Source: Timema cristinae
Lineage: Eukaryota; Arthropoda; Insecta; Phasmatodea; Timematidae
Assembly (NCBI GenBank): GCA_039000515.1
Contig: JBCFYV010000935.1
Location: 65,443,109 to 65,507,108, forward strand
Length of the DNA: 64,000 bases
Direction of reading: 5' to 3'
The notes under the pieces were generated by a model. It was given only the letters and a program-made list of their open reading frames with translations. It did no database searches and was not told the origin of the DNA. The translations under genes were made by a program, and so were the position numbers. Position 1 is the first letter of the stretch; each line of letters starts with the position of its first letter. Positions 14,001 to 25,373 of the stretch are shown here, piece after piece.

Positions 14001-17000
14001 AACAAAAAATAGTTTGGATGTTCTAGCACGCGTCTTACTGTCTGCCTCAGTTGTATGCATATGTATTCATTACAATAAATCTGTTACTAATAAGGAATAA
14101 TGAATTTAAAAGAAGTATATCAGCATTTTTGTGGAGGGAGATTGGAAAAACATTAGAAAAAAAACCTGAACAAAACACCTTACTGGGATTTAAACAGCTA
14201 TATCCCCATCATCAGTAGTCCGCACTATTGTGAGACTGACGCCCTAGACCATTCAACCCCCTAAATCAGGCTGTGAATCTAATAATTTTGAGATAATTAC
14301 TATTATATATCTGCAGACAATTCCTAATTAAAAAAAAAAAATTATTGGAAGTATTTAATGTGCACTTAATGAACTGACTGATTAGATCAGCAAACGAGAA
14401 TTTCTATGAGCGATCTTGAGAGAACCTATACATTTTTTCGGTAAAGATTTCCTTTCAGGGTTCTTTTACATGCCACAATCGAAATAGGACTGACGGATTT
14501 ACTTCCCCTCCGAAGAAAGTTGTGCTACAAATTTTTAGCGCTCAAGAAAAATCTGTCGACCCTAGCAGGGTTTGAACCCACGAACATCAGGTCCTGAGGT
14601 GAGCACTTTACTCCAAGACCAATAGGTCGACCAATCTATTGTTAATTAGTGTAAGACCAAGGCTATCATTTAAGACAGTTTTGTGGTGACAGACCTCGGT
14701 AGTTTTTAAAAAAAACAGTTGTAGCCCTGAAGGTGACTAAATATAACTATATATTCCATTATGTTGGTAGTATTTGGTGCGGTGTCAGAACTGTAACGGT
14801 TGAACAACCTCTAACTTGATCTCAAGCAGTCCCGCCGCGACAAAGGAGAGGCCCGCCGTTATTCCTCCTAACATCATCTTGTGAAGAGGACTCGACATCA
14901 TCTGCCTGTGTCGTCTCAGGAGAGGGTACAGCCCTTTGTCGAACAGAGGGATCATGATCAATACCATCGCAGGGTTCACCACTTGGATCTGATCCGGCAT
15001 CAGCCACATACCGAGAAAGTTGCTGTCCATCCGTGACGCTTGAAACGTCCATCGCGAGCCCTGGACATAAGCACGGGCGGGGACATTAAATGATGGCACA
15101 GTTTGGTACACTGTGTCTTACTACCCGTTCGGGAATGTTAGTATTAATGGGTAGTAACGAGGAAATTAGAATTGAGAGGAAATGTACTCCTTTGGTGGCC
15201 ACATTGTCTAAAGCGTCACCCTCGCAATAGATTGGACTGCCAATGACAAGGAAATCAGGGTTCAAATCACGGTCAAGTGAAGTCGAGTCTATTGCGAGAG
15301 TGAAGCAATAGATTAGGTGGTTACTGAAACAAATTTAACCTGTTCTAAGTTACATTTTAGATATAGTTTTATTACAGCATACCAATTCTACTAAGCAAAA
15401 AAAAAAAAGTAGATTTATAGGATAATAAAGAAATTATTTTTTTCAATACAAAATAAAATAAAAGTAAAATAAATAGACATTACATTACAAATAAAACATA
15501 TTAGAAACACACAAAATACATTTTCAAATATGTATTATCGAGTTTGAATTTACAGTAAACTATTAAAACCGAAACTAAACACGATCTAAGTGTTGGTCTG
15601 TATTTTCAGTTTTAATAGAAACAATTTCTCACAAACCTGTTGGTCAAACAGCGCCCAGAAGAAGGCAGAGGAGATACATGGACAAAATGGCGAACACAGT
15701 TTTCATGTCACTTATAAGCTTGGATCTATAATGTCCACTGGCATAATCTAACCAGTGTTTTTTAGGATTCTTTTTCGAACAAATCTTCCTCCATATAGCA
15801 AACTGTAAATACATTAAACAATACTTAAATATTACTTATTTATTGTTTTATTTAACAATTGAAAACAGCTAAGATCACAAACATACAAATAAGTTAATTA
15901 AATACATTTACAAGAAAGTTACCCGCTCAAAATAATTTATTGTTGTAAAATTATAATACACCTGTAGATAAGCATATGTAAAAAAAAACCTCCCAACCCA
16001 AAATCGAGTCGTACCAACTGAACAGCCACCGCTGTTAGCAATGATAGTGCCAACATTTGTAGATAGAGGGTGTCATGTGGTCAGCACAACAAACCTTCCG
16101 GTTGTAAATCTCAATTTTATAAACCGTAGCTACTTTATTTACTCAAGTAACTCCTCATTTGTCTTTATAAAGCAAAATTAAATCCAGATTTTAATAAATT
16201 TGTCTCCCACACAAAAACAACAAATGTAGGATAGTTACTTGACCTCACCGATGCACACTTGATAAATTCAGCCATGACATCCTCTCTGGGTTCTTTAATT
16301 CTGTACATGGGTTTACCTCCGAGAAAGAAAACTGGAACAAAATAAAACCAATGTAAGTTATTACTTGGTAATACAAGTTTTACTAAGGAAAGTCGATAGA
16401 TCATTTGAAAGCGCAGAGCAATTAGAAAAAACATAATCAGGATAAATTTTAGTTTACATCATAATCTGACCCGCTTCAGTGACCGCATGGCCCACTCTCG
16501 TAGTAGACTGGACTGTCGATGACTGGGAGATCAAGGTTTGAATCTGGTCAGCTGTACTGAGGGTGGTTTTTCTTAAATGGTTTTCCACTCTACCTCCACG
16601 CAAATGCAGGTGCTCTAAATCTAAATTCAACCTTTCTCATCCCTAACACATTAAAGTAATTAGTGCATAGGCGTATGAACAAATGGGTAGTAAGACGCGG
16701 TGCTAAAAAATATATATCATAAACTGTTTAAATATAAACTAGTCATTGTACCAAGGTGAGAAATTAGCTTAGTTGACTTTATGACTTGTAAATGACATTT
16801 TTGTAAAAATCTACAGCTAAAGATTTTTTTTAGAAACATCAACCACTTTTTTATGCCATTAAGAAAACTGTCAGTTGATGAACTCACTGATAACTATGAA
16901 TTAAATGTGAATTTAAAGAAGAAAAATACAACTCAACCAAGTATTGAAGCGATGTTACAGTAGTAATGAAGCGCAGGGAAAAAGTCATGGGATCATTCTT

Positions 17001-20000
17001 GTATCCAAGAGGTCATTTTGTCATTTTTCATTTTTAAAAATCATGTCATAGTACCTGCTCGGGTTATACACATATGTACTAAATATATTGAAATGTTAGG
17101 GATGAGTAAAGCTGAATTTAGAGTACATGTACTCGCATTTGCGCTTAGGGAGAGTGGAAAACCTCCCTCAGTACACCTGACCAAGATTCAAACTCTGACC
17201 TCCTCGTCATCAGGCAGTCCATTCTATTATGAGAGTTATGCCTTATACTATGCAGCCACTGAAGGGGGTTTCACTTGACTGAATTTGAATCCAGCATCAG
17301 GAATTATACTGTGGACAAATATGGTAACTGCGGCAAAGCGGTTCCATTACTTACATAATGCTAGAAACATTAGACCGGCCGAGAAACCGAAACCAAGAGC
17401 ATAACACGAGTCTTCGTTGAAACACGTCACGGTCCGCCGTAGCGCCGGAATGACAAACATTCCCAGGAGACCACCGAAGCAGATGGCGAAGTAGAACACA
17501 GAGAAGAATTGTTTGAGCAAGTCTTCTTGCCGCGGCAAGTGGAACTGGTCGCCCCGAAGGCTGCCACGCACGGCTTTATACCCCCCGTGCCGATACCAAT
17601 AAGAGTAAGGCCAAACATTGTCATGGGACTGGGAGGAAAAAAATAACATAAGAATAAGTTTATGATGATCTGAAATAATTTAGTTTAGATTTTGAAGCTA
17701 TAAAATAACAAATAATGAAGTTATTTATCTATTAGATTTAATATCAATTTGAAAGATCTTATTTAAAAAAAAAATTCTCATGGACGCAAAACCATAGTGA
17801 TTCTTAATTTGATATATATACACACTTGGCCTCGAAAGGGGTATGTACCTGGATACATTTTAGGAAACACTGTGTTATCACATTGTATTTGTTCGAAAAT
17901 AATAACTATAAAATTAACTTAATAGTCTATATGATAATAATTAATTATTAATTACTTTCTCTCATCTCTCTTCTCTCTCTCTTCTCTCTATATATATATA
18001 TATATTAATATATACTCTTGTTCAAAATTATAATCACATATTTTGAAAAGTTGAAAAAAAAAAAAAAATAATATTATCATATAAACCATGAAGTTAATTT
18101 TATAGTTATTATTTTCAAACAAATACAATGTGATAACACAGTGTTTCCTAAAATCTCTCCAGTCACGTACCCCTTTGAGGCCAAATTACAGACGCTACTA
18201 TCAAAGTAGCTAACTAAGATATATAAGTCTGGAACAATTTCCTGAGACAACTCACATTGGACTGATATTAACTGGAGGGGAAGCGCAGAACACAGCAATA
18301 AGTTGCCCACCGCATACACGCAACAGAAGTAGAATATTGTTCTGGAAAGCAAAATAATGCTGTCAATACACACCCATTATATATAATTCTAACTTGAGGT
18401 GTAATTTATTTAATTTAGAAATTAGTCCCCCCAATAAACTTGAGTTTTTGGCATACTCATTTTTATTGTTTCGTTAGTAGATTATATAACTAATATGTTA
18501 CATATTTTTTGGAGTATAATTTAAAAATCAACTTTTTATTTATTTTATGATCTAGGATTTTAAATATTAAGTTGTTATAACTACCGTACTGAACTAGAGT
18601 GTCGGACCTAATGATGTCGTTGGTTACACATCGTCTATATGCGCACCGTGTACAACTTCACGTTGGGGCTATTCACATATTTATACCAAAGGGTAATGAA
18701 GGTATAATTTATAGAAATGTACCCATATTTACACAGATGGAGAAGTGTAAAAACCATTTAATTAGAAACACTCTTGAGTAAACCCGACCGAGATTTGAAC
18801 CTAGATCCACCCATCGTAGGTAAGCCAATTTAACGTATGAATGATGTGTTAAGAACGTGTGACCACTGGGGGTGCTAACACACTATCAAGATGTGATTTG
18901 CTCACCTGAATCTTCCGAGGACACCGTCAGCTAACACTGCCCCAGCAAGTGGAGCCACATAGCAGACTGTGATGAACATGTGGTAAATAAACGTAGCGGA
19001 GTTCTCATGGAAAAGCAGCACATTTCTCAGATACAGTGACAGTATTGCTGCAAAGATCAAGTCGAGCAATATTTCCTTGCAATGTCTGCAGGGTCATATT
19101 TATAGTCTAATCTCGGAAGTCAATCAATCTCCAAGTATACGAATAACAAGCAGTTCGGGTCGAATGGGGGATCGGCTGAACTCTGAATCTCTTAGGACCA
19201 TATTTATAGTCTTCATTAACAGTGACCAAGAGAAATATGAGTCTAGCACCTTAGACCACATGACCACCAAAACAGGTATGGAAGGTTAATCAAGAGAAAA
19301 TTCACTCGTACTCTCACCTCAAGAGACAGAAATCTAATTCCATGGTACAGTCTCTACAAGTGCATGAAGACGAGACTCGAACTAAAATCCTAACCTCTCG
19401 GAATATAATCAAGCAGGCCCGTCAAGCGTGCAAACACTGAGCTAGCTATTTTAGTATTTTATCAACTTTATTGATTACTTTTATTCAAAAAAAGGGCAAC
19501 CTCTATACATGTTCTAATGAACACAAATACATTTGGGTTACACACTTATTATGGACTAAACAAACCAAATAATTGTGTGTAACTTTGAAGCAGCTTTCAA
19601 CTATCTGTGTTGTTTATTTTATTTGGCCTTATTAAACAACAAGCTACTTTAGTTGTTAAGTACAGTTTTAGCCTCATCTAATTATCATCTAGTAGTGTAT
19701 AGCCGGAATGGGTAGTAAGACATGGTGCTGAAAAAATGTTTATCATATTCTTCCAATTAAAAAATAACATCTGGACAAAATAAAGGTTTTGAGTTTGATT
19801 TCGATGTCCAGGTGTCTTTAACTTTTATCATCGCTTCTTACTACCTGTTCAGGTTATACACTTATGTTTTAATTAAGCAAATGGTTTTAGGGATGAGGAA
19901 AGTTATATTTATAGGAAGTGTACCCGCATTTGAGTTGAGGTAGAGTGTAAAAATCACCCTGAGTACACCCGACCGAATTCTAACCTTGATCTCCCCGTCA

Positions 20001-20122
20001 TTGTCAGTCCAATCTACTTATATTAATGTGATAAGATACATACTTCTTAAACCACAAAAGGAAAACCTCTCGCAGAACTCGATGGCAATAATAAAGAAAA
20101 TTGCACAAGGGTAGTTGTTTTT
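9019..20122 (-). CDS. SLC15: Proton-coupled oligopeptide transporter, SLC15/POT (PTR2) family
   Basis: Plasma-membrane H+/di- and tripeptide symporter. The 14 exons found are 20044-20122, 18906-19047, 18256-18341, 17355-17628, 16249-16331, 15637-15802, 14809-15060, 13318-13572, 12670-12770, 11946-12083, 11728-11845, 10478-10597, 9996-10103 and 9019-9138 (stop 9019-9021), about 680 residues. Family hallmarks in order: [15 protein letters not shown] (TM1), [61 protein letters not shown] (TM7), the large extracellular loop (13318-11728), then [19 protein letters not shown] and [15 protein letters not shown]. All phases agree only if four single bases are restored: one near 18289-18298, one in the C run 17552-17555, and two at 15658-15674. 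These look like assembly contractions, not decay. A minimal first exon at 21908-21922 (MTNCE) fits the phase but its donor is weak. It may be a PEPT1/yin orthologue. Confidence 0.93.
9880..9965 (+). mobile_element. SINE-D 3' fragment
   Basis: Only the D-type 3' end is present (GTGCTGATATAATCAGTTCA... then AATATCTCAAAACTAAAT), matching 31390-31452. It lies in the last SLC15 intron. Confidence 0.55.
10752..10795 (-). mobile_element. Shared SINE tail fragment
   Basis: Only the common tail of families A, B and C is present (CACGTCTTACTACCTGTTCA on the plus strand). Its stem reads CCTG-TT-CAGG in place of CCCG-TT-CGGG. Confidence 0.6.
10950..11014. repeat. (GAT)n microsatellite
   Basis: About 20 uninterrupted GAT/ATG units in an SLC15 intron. 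It produces a spurious poly-isoleucine reading frame on the minus strand. Confidence 0.95.
11150..11510. repeat. Degenerate minisatellite, GTGATAGTGAGTATGAG-type
   Basis: Irregular repeats of GTGATAGTGA and GTATGAGG words over about 360 bp, almost without C on the plus strand. It lies in an SLC15 intron and grades into a SINE-F copy. Confidence 0.85.
11515..11676 (-). mobile_element. SINE-F copy
   Basis: The minus strand begins with a tRNA-like head (CCGTGATGTAGAGGTCAGTG) and a B box (AGGTTCGATTCCCGGC), then CTTTCCCGAAAAGGGAACTA. It is about 50 bp from SLC15 exon 11728-11845. Related copies are at 21370-21652 and 57530-57694. Confidence 0.75.
12252..12518 (-). mobile_element. SINE-B copy, full length, with TSD
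   Basis: tRNA-like head at the right end (minus strand GTGGCGTAGTTGGCTAACAC, B box GAGTTCGAATCTC), shared tail and (ATT)n at the left. Flanked by a 13-bp target duplication with one mismatch: TAGCCATAGTCTA (12239-12251) and TAGCCATACTCTA (12519-12531). Confidence 0.88.
14030..14270 (-). mobile_element. SINE-C copy, old
   Basis: Diverged shared tail at the left (ACGCGTCTTACTGTC) and a tRNA-like head at the right, with the body motif GTGGAGGGAGATTGGAAAAA. Confidence 0.6.
14340..14632 (-). mobile_element. SINE-E copy
   Basis: The minus strand begins GGTCGACCTATTGGTCTTGG with a B box GTGGGTTCAAACCCTGC. The 3' end matches 40958-41180 and 45183-45475 (GTGCACATTAAATA...). Confidence 0.7.
15110..15145 (-). 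mobile_element. Shared SINE tail fragment next to an SLC15 exon
   Basis: Tail only (TGTGTCTTACTACCCGTTCG on the plus strand), about 50 nt upstream of the acceptor of exon 14809-15060. Confidence 0.55.
15188..15330 (+). mobile_element. SINE-C head fragment
   Basis: tRNA-like head (TTTGGTGGCCACATTGTCTA) and B-box region (AGGGTTCAAATCACGG). The body and tail are missing. Confidence 0.6.
16471..16712 (+). mobile_element. SINE-C copy, full length
   Basis: Head AGTGACCGCATGGCCCACTC, B box AAGGTTTGAATCTGG, body with CTACCTCCACGCAAATGCAG, shared tail GGGTAGTAAGACGCGGTGCT and an A-rich end. Confidence 0.8.
17043..17270 (-). mobile_element. SINE-C copy
   Basis: Diverged shared tail at the left (GTACCTGCTCGGGTTATACA), body GGGAGAGTGGAAAACCTCCC, tRNA-like head at the right. 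Confidence 0.75.
17826..18184. mobile_element. Fold-back MITE with about 113-bp arms
   Basis: The left arm (17826-17938) and right arm (18072-18184) are inverted copies at about 85-90% identity. Both begin TTGGCCTC.AAAGGGGTA and share TTTTAGGAAACACTGTGTTA. The centre is a TC/TA microsatellite with a poly-A run. It lies in an SLC15 intron, ending about 70 bp from exon 18256-18341. No clear target duplication. Confidence 0.85.
18600..18880 (-). mobile_element. SINE-C copy, very diverged
   Basis: Traces of the body and head (CCCGACCGAGATTTGAACCT, GTGACCACTGGGGGTGC). Confidence 0.4.
19834..20035 (-). mobile_element. SINE-C copy next to an SLC15 exon
   Basis: Shared tail at the left with stem CCTG-TT-CAGG, body GAGTTGAGGTAGAGTG, B-box region at the right. 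It ends a few bases from the splice donor of exon 20044-20122. Confidence 0.7.
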
Positions 20123-20512
20123 CTGGAAAAGGAAAAGTTGTTAACATAATTAGCATTTTTTTGTTGTTGTTTTCAGTACCCAATCCTGATTTTAGGTTTG
20201 ATTTCATTTAAGGCACACAGTTTCGAATTTCTCTTAATGTGAGTAAATTTGATTCTTTGTTGTAATGTGGAACAAAACTTTTTTTATAAAGCACCTACCA
20301 ACAAAACATACATATACTTTATAAAAGGTTCCAAATAAATTAGATCAGCTACCAAGGGGCGCACTTGGGGGTGGGGTGCGGGGGGGTCCAAAGTAAAGAA
20401 GTTACAGGTCAATAATCAATCCAATCCAATTATAACTTAAACACATTACAAATTACTTAATGAGTCTATATATACACAGGCTGTTTAATATCAAAATTCT
20501 ATATTTATATGT

Positions 20513-20736
20513 GCTGGCGGCCGGGGTTCAATCCTCGGTCCTGGCACAAATTTATCTGATACCAAACCCTTCCTTCACCTCTGACAAGACATCTTGTGAA
20601 TGTGGGGAATGCCAGGCCTCCACCGTGGTTCGGATTCCACGTTAAACTGTAGGTCCTTCATTTCATCTCACGATCACCCTACCATTACGCATTAGCGTAA
20701 GTGCGTATAGCCTGAACGGTTAGTAAGACACGGTGC

Positions 20737-20770
<34 letters not shown>
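20513..20770 (+). mobile_element. SINE-A copy with TSD, 5'-truncated
   Basis: It begins just upstream of the B box and ends in the shared tail and (AAT)n. A perfect 15-bp target duplication TCTATATTTATATGT lies at 20498-20512 and 20771-20785. Confidence 0.92.
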
Positions 20771-21099
20771 TCTATATTTATATGTCTAATAATTATTTTT
20801 CAACTGAATATCTCTTTTTACTGTAATTAGCTATTACATACAAAGTTATCTCACTAGCAGTATGCTCGACTATGAACCAATAGGCTGAAGTTTGAGACCT
20901 AGCCAATTGCATCAGTGATTTATTTTTTTAAATCAGCAAAATGATGCATTTTCTTGAAACTCATCTAGTCATCAAATATATTCTCTAAGATTATTTAGTT
21001 TAAATTGTGTGTAGCTCAAACAGGAATTAAGATAAATGCGAAAAAACAAAGTTAACTACAAAATGTATATTAGGATTTTTTTTTTTTTAAATATACTTT

Positions 21100-21345
21100 T
21101 TTTAGTACAGCGTCTTACTAACCATTTGGGTTATGTGTCTATGTACTAATTACATTAATGTGTTAAGCATTAGAAAAGTTGATTTAGAGGAAGTGTACCC
21201 ACATTTGCATGGAGAGAGAATGGAAAACCATTCAGGAAGAACCACCTTCAGTACACTCAACCAGGATTAAACCCCAAATAGCTCTGTCTTTGGCAGCCTA
21301 GTATAGTGAGAGAAGCACCTTAAACCATGTGGCCATGAAAGCAGG
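21100..21345 (-). mobile_element. SINE-C copy
   Basis: Shared tail at the left (AGCGTCTTACTAACCATTTG), body GGAGAGAGAATGGAAAACCA, tRNA-like head at the right (ACCATGTGGCCATGAAAGCA). Confidence 0.78.
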
Positions 21346-21369
21346 TCATTTTGTAGGTACTGATAATGG

Positions 21370-21652
21370 CCTCTCTAGGCTACATCGATCTGTTCGGTAA
21401 GTACTAATGTACCGTTGTCTGGGGGATTCCGAAATGTACTAATAGCACATCCTTTCCATGTCCCGGTGAGATGAAGGAATGATAATGAATCTAACGAGGT
21501 GGAGCCAATGAATTACTTAACCTAATCAAACTCTGGCGAGCATGGAAATTACTCTCCCTTCGAGAAAAACTGCCTGGTACTAGCCAGGAATCGAGTCCGT
21601 ACCTAAAGTTCGGCAGCCAGGAGCTCTGACCACTATATCACGAGGCCAGTTA
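21370..21652 (-). mobile_element. SINE-F copy
   Basis: Minus-strand head TCGTGATATAGTGGTCAGAG with B-box region and CCCTTCGAGAAAAACTG, followed by a longer 3' part (CGGTGAGATGAAGGAATGAT) than the 11515 copy. Confidence 0.65.
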
Positions 21653-22476
21653 TTTTCGGAGTATTGATAATATCAAAAGTAATAGTTGCGTTACTATTAT
21701 TACTATCACATGCCTTGATGTATGAATATATGAAACAAGAACCAGTTAACTTTTTTCTAGCTTTAAGGACCTTGCTATGAAAAGTGGACAGTATGTATGA
21801 TAATACATTATATTTGTTTGTGATATCCTCTTGATAAACAACACCTGAAAATATTAGTACAATCAAACCAAAGCTCCACACTATTATTACTTTTTATTAA
21901 CTCTAACCTCACAGTTTGTCATTGTAAAAGATGCTCTTCCTAAGGTCACTTAAGAGAAAAAGTGTGTGCAAGTCATAATCTTTAGATAACTGCACTCTGT
22001 CCTAAAGGACTAGCTAAAACACAATTTAACAGTTTTATGAAACTATGGCAACTATAAATGATTGATTGTTTAAATTATGTCAACTTTTTTTTCTTTTAAA
22101 ACAGAATGTCAGTGTCAATAGTGACTAACAGCACTCCAAACTATCAAATTGTAGTGATTTATTTTAATTCACTGTAAAATAAATACATATTAGCATAAAC
22201 ATTAAGAATGGTAAAATGATACATTCATGATTTTTCTATATCTTTTTATACATTTATTTTTAATATACATAACTGTGTACAATGGATGTTATCATGTCTT
22301 AAGACCTAGAAATAATAATTAGTTACAATACACATAAACAGCTGTCGATTAAGATTGTAAAATTGTACAATTTTGTTTAATTCATAGCTTTATGTTTTGA
22401 AAATTATAAAGCAGCTCAAGATAAAAATAACATTTATATGATTTATATGTGCATTATAATATATAGCGTTACATTA

Positions 22477-22482
22477 TTTATT
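22477..22482 (-). terminator. Probable poly(A) signal of IK
   Basis: AATAAA on the minus strand, about 133 nt past the IK stop codon. Confidence 0.55.
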
Positions 22483-22614
22483 CATCATATTAATGATAAA
22501 TCAATTAAATAAATAGGCCTAAGTTTACATACATTTTGTTTTATATTAAATCTCAAGTTCATAATTCTCTTATAATAGTTTCTACAACGTGAGGACCTTT
22601 ATATCGTATTTTGT

Positions 22615-24030
22615 CTAATATTTTGGTTTCTTGAACTCAATGTCGCCCATGGAATCCGGTACTTTCCGCTTCTGAATGATGTTTTGGATCTTCTGCCACT
22701 CGCGATCCAACTCGGCCTTCTCGTTCTTCTCCTTGTGATACTTCCTGGTGCGGCGCCCATCTGCCATCTTGACTCCGTACTGAAAAGCGGCCTTTGGCAG
22801 AGCTTCCTTGTTGTTCATGTAGTCACTGTACTCTTCCTGGGTGTCGAAATCCCATCGTCCGATGGGGCCCTTCTTGTTCCCAAGGTCCATCTTGGTGTAG
22901 TCCCCCTCCTCGTCACTATCGTCAATAGCGTCTTGCATTTCTTCCAGGCCGGGATAGCACTCGGCATAGCCCTCCGGTTCTGCAGCCAGCCGGGTCAGTA
23001 ACTGCTGCGCTCGGCTCTGGTTATGGATAGTCACCTTCCTTTCTGCGGCAGGCTTCTCGGACTGTTCCATTTTACGAGAATCTTGACTCTTGGGCTTAGT
23101 AGACCAACCCACCTCTTCCTCAGGTTTCTCGAAATATGGACCGCGGCGTTTTTCTTTTTCCGCAGCCTCTTGCCTCGTCATAGAAGGGACGTAGTCCCCA
23201 ATCTCTCCGTAAATACTTTCGTCTGGAAGTTTGTTGCCTTTACTGTCGAGTCTTCCCTTGTCTTTCTTCTTCCCCTTCCTGTTATGTCGTCCACCCTGGC
23301 GTAGATAAGAGAGGATCTGCGCTAATTTGTTGATGACAATATCATTGGTGGTCAGAGTCGCCGTTGCTTCAAGGCTCGGCACGTCCGCTCGACTTCTGAT
23401 GAGAGTTGTAGGTATATCACTCTCGGCTAGTTCGTCGTCCAAGTCGACGACGTAGGCCATCCTACCCGGGGCAAACAATTCATTCTTTTCCAGAACTTTG
23501 TTCTTGAAAACAGCTCTGTATATGTTGCGGCCCATCTTCGTCTTGAACTGCATTTCCTCCTCCACGTCTTTCTTCTCCTTCTTTGTCTTGACAAGGTTTT
23601 CCATCTCATCTTCTTCTTCTTGCTCCTTGACCTGAATTTCACTTCTTACTTTCTGGAGTAGGGCGTAGTCAAGTCCTTTAACCAAGTGAGTATGCTCCAT
23701 GTCACCTGAAATAAACAACATGAACAAATAAGACAGAATCCAACACAATTATCTATGACCAGGTGGGATCAGTGTTAATGCCAACATTGTTTTACGGATG
23801 TGTACGGATTTGTCAGGAGAAACATAAGAGCAAGGTGAATGCGGATTGTATGAGATATCTAAGAAATGTGTGTGGAAAAACTCGTGTGGACAGAGTCAGT
23901 GATGAATGGGGGTGAAGGAGTGCGGTTTGAAAAGGAATCCAATAAGTCAATGTAAAAGAAGGTCTTACGTTGGTTTGGGCATGTTTAGAGGATGAGTGTG
24001 GATCGAGTGATGAAGCAAATATATGAAGGT

Positions 24031-24061
<31 letters not shown>

Positions 24062-25373
24062 GCACCGCGTCTTACTACCCGTTCGGGTTATACGCACTTA
24101 CACTAATGTGTAATGGTAGGGTGATTGTGAGATGAAATGGATGAAGGTAGAGTGTGTGGATCAAAAGGAAGGGGTAGGCCATGCAAGACTCGGCTAAATG
24201 TTGTAGACGAATGTATAAAGTGAAACATTAAGAGTTTTAAGAATAAAAGATCATGTATGACTCGGTGTATGGATGTTGTTGAAAAGAAGCGTGTATGCAA
24301 AGAGAGGTGAGTATAGAGAAAGTTGTGAGGATGGATTAAGTACGGAGTTGTTTTTGAGCTCTAATATGCACAGTTTTTTGTCTACTTCATAAGGGAACAA
24401 CATGATTAGGTAGGTACTTAGGCCTACTATGTTGATATGGACTTCTAAAGCAAAATTAACAATGATCCAAAGTTGACAAAGGCAGTGTCAATTGTGAAAT
24501 TCACAGTAGGCTGATAAATAAACAGGATAATTCTAACGTAATCATTAATTTGTTTTAAAAACATTTGCCACATTAGCTACCTAATGTGCATGTGTGTAGC
24601 AACTTTGAATAAACAGGAAGTGTACCCACAATTGCATGGAAGGAGAGTGGAAAACCATTTTGGAAAATCACCCTCAGTACACCTGACCAAGATTCAAAGC
24701 TGGATCTTCCAGTCTTTACCAGTTTCAGTCTACTGGGAGAGTAGTGCGTTAGACAACACGGCCACCAAAGTGGGTAGCATTGTGTTACCTTTGCATTTAG
24801 TGAATAGTGACCAAAAATATTTCCTTACATTAAGTGAACATTAAATTAACAATAGCAGGATAGTGTTATGAATGTTAAGTTGATTGCGATCATGGCATTA
24901 GACTAGTCGGAAATCAAATCTGTCAAAGCACGTACCTCCCAAGAACTTGGACTCTTGGATCATCTGTCGACGTCTCTCTGCGGCGTCCATACCAGACTTG
25001 ACATCTGGAGCAACTGCCGATATCCACTAGCTGTCGACAGTGGGTCTTCAGCCTGGTAATCAGGATTAGCTCCATCTCGTCTCTCGCCTGCTCGGTCACG
25101 GTACTTTTTAGCCAAACTCTGCATTTTATCATCTTCTGTTTTTTAGTTTGCATAAAAACTTTTCTTTTTACGTCGCCTTTCGGCCCTGTCATCTTCTTCA
25201 GTGACCGGAGTTGCGGGAGTGACATCTCTAGCTGGAGCGGTAGGCAAAGTAGAAGGGACTGACGCCCGAGGTGTCATCAACAATCTCCTAAAGTCATCGT
25301 TGGTGAGGCGCTGGGAGGCGGGCTCTTCTTTCACCTCCACACTACTTACTTCCCTAAAATCTGTCTCTGGCAT
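22615..25373 (-). CDS. IK: Spliceosomal protein RED (IK factor / SMU2)
   Basis: RED is a nuclear spliceosome B-complex component that partners SMU1; it is needed for splicing and mitosis and is generally essential. There are two exons, 24936-25373 and 22615-23705, joined in phase (GGA G|GT GAC ATG gives FLGGDMEHTHLVKGLDYAL). Exon 1 starts MPETDFREVSSVEVKEE and has LTNDDFRRLLMTPRA and ERRRKKKSFYA. Exon 2 has the conserved KMGRNIYRAVFKNKVLEKNE, IVINKLAQILSYLRQGGRHN, GDYVPSM, and the C-terminal WDFDTQEEYSDYMNNKEALP and IQNIIQKRK. The RE/RD dipeptide repeat of vertebrate RED is absent. Raw exon 1 is broken twice: an in-frame TAA at 25143-25145 between short A runs, and a missing base near 25017-25018 (GG for GGG). 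Both are best read as sequence errors. About 510 residues after correction. Confidence 0.95.
23787..24335 (+). mobile_element. LINE RT C-terminal fragment in the IK intron, with nested SINE
   Basis: Reads VNADCMRYLRNVCGKTRVDR, then LRWFGH-type and KQIYEG motifs, and after the SINE insertion RPCKTRLNVVDECIK. It matches the minus-strand fragment at 7561-7830. Confidence 0.85.
24033..24140 (-). mobile_element. SINE-A copy, 5'-truncated, inside a LINE
   Basis: Only the 3' part of SINE-A with (TTA)n is present. A 10-bp target duplication ATGAAGGTAG lies at 24023-24032 and 24141-24150. The related LINE copy at 7561-7830 has the site only once. Confidence 0.93.
24580..24775 (-). mobile_element. SINE-C copy in the IK intron
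   Basis: Body GGAAGGAGAGTGGAAAACCA and tRNA-like head at the right (ACAACACGGCCACCAAAGTG); the tail is degraded. Confidence 0.7.

Noticed and set aside
20036..20060. SINE-C head extending into the SLC15 exon as an exonised A box
   Set aside because: The exon's TGTGGTTTAAG resembles the SINE head, but it encodes the conserved ERFSFCGLR position of the transporter family, so the likeness is probably chance.
9019..20122. SLC15 as a pseudogene because of four frame breaks
   Set aside because: All splice sites and phases are intact, conserved motifs continue on both sides of each break, and essential genes in the window show the same one-base losses.
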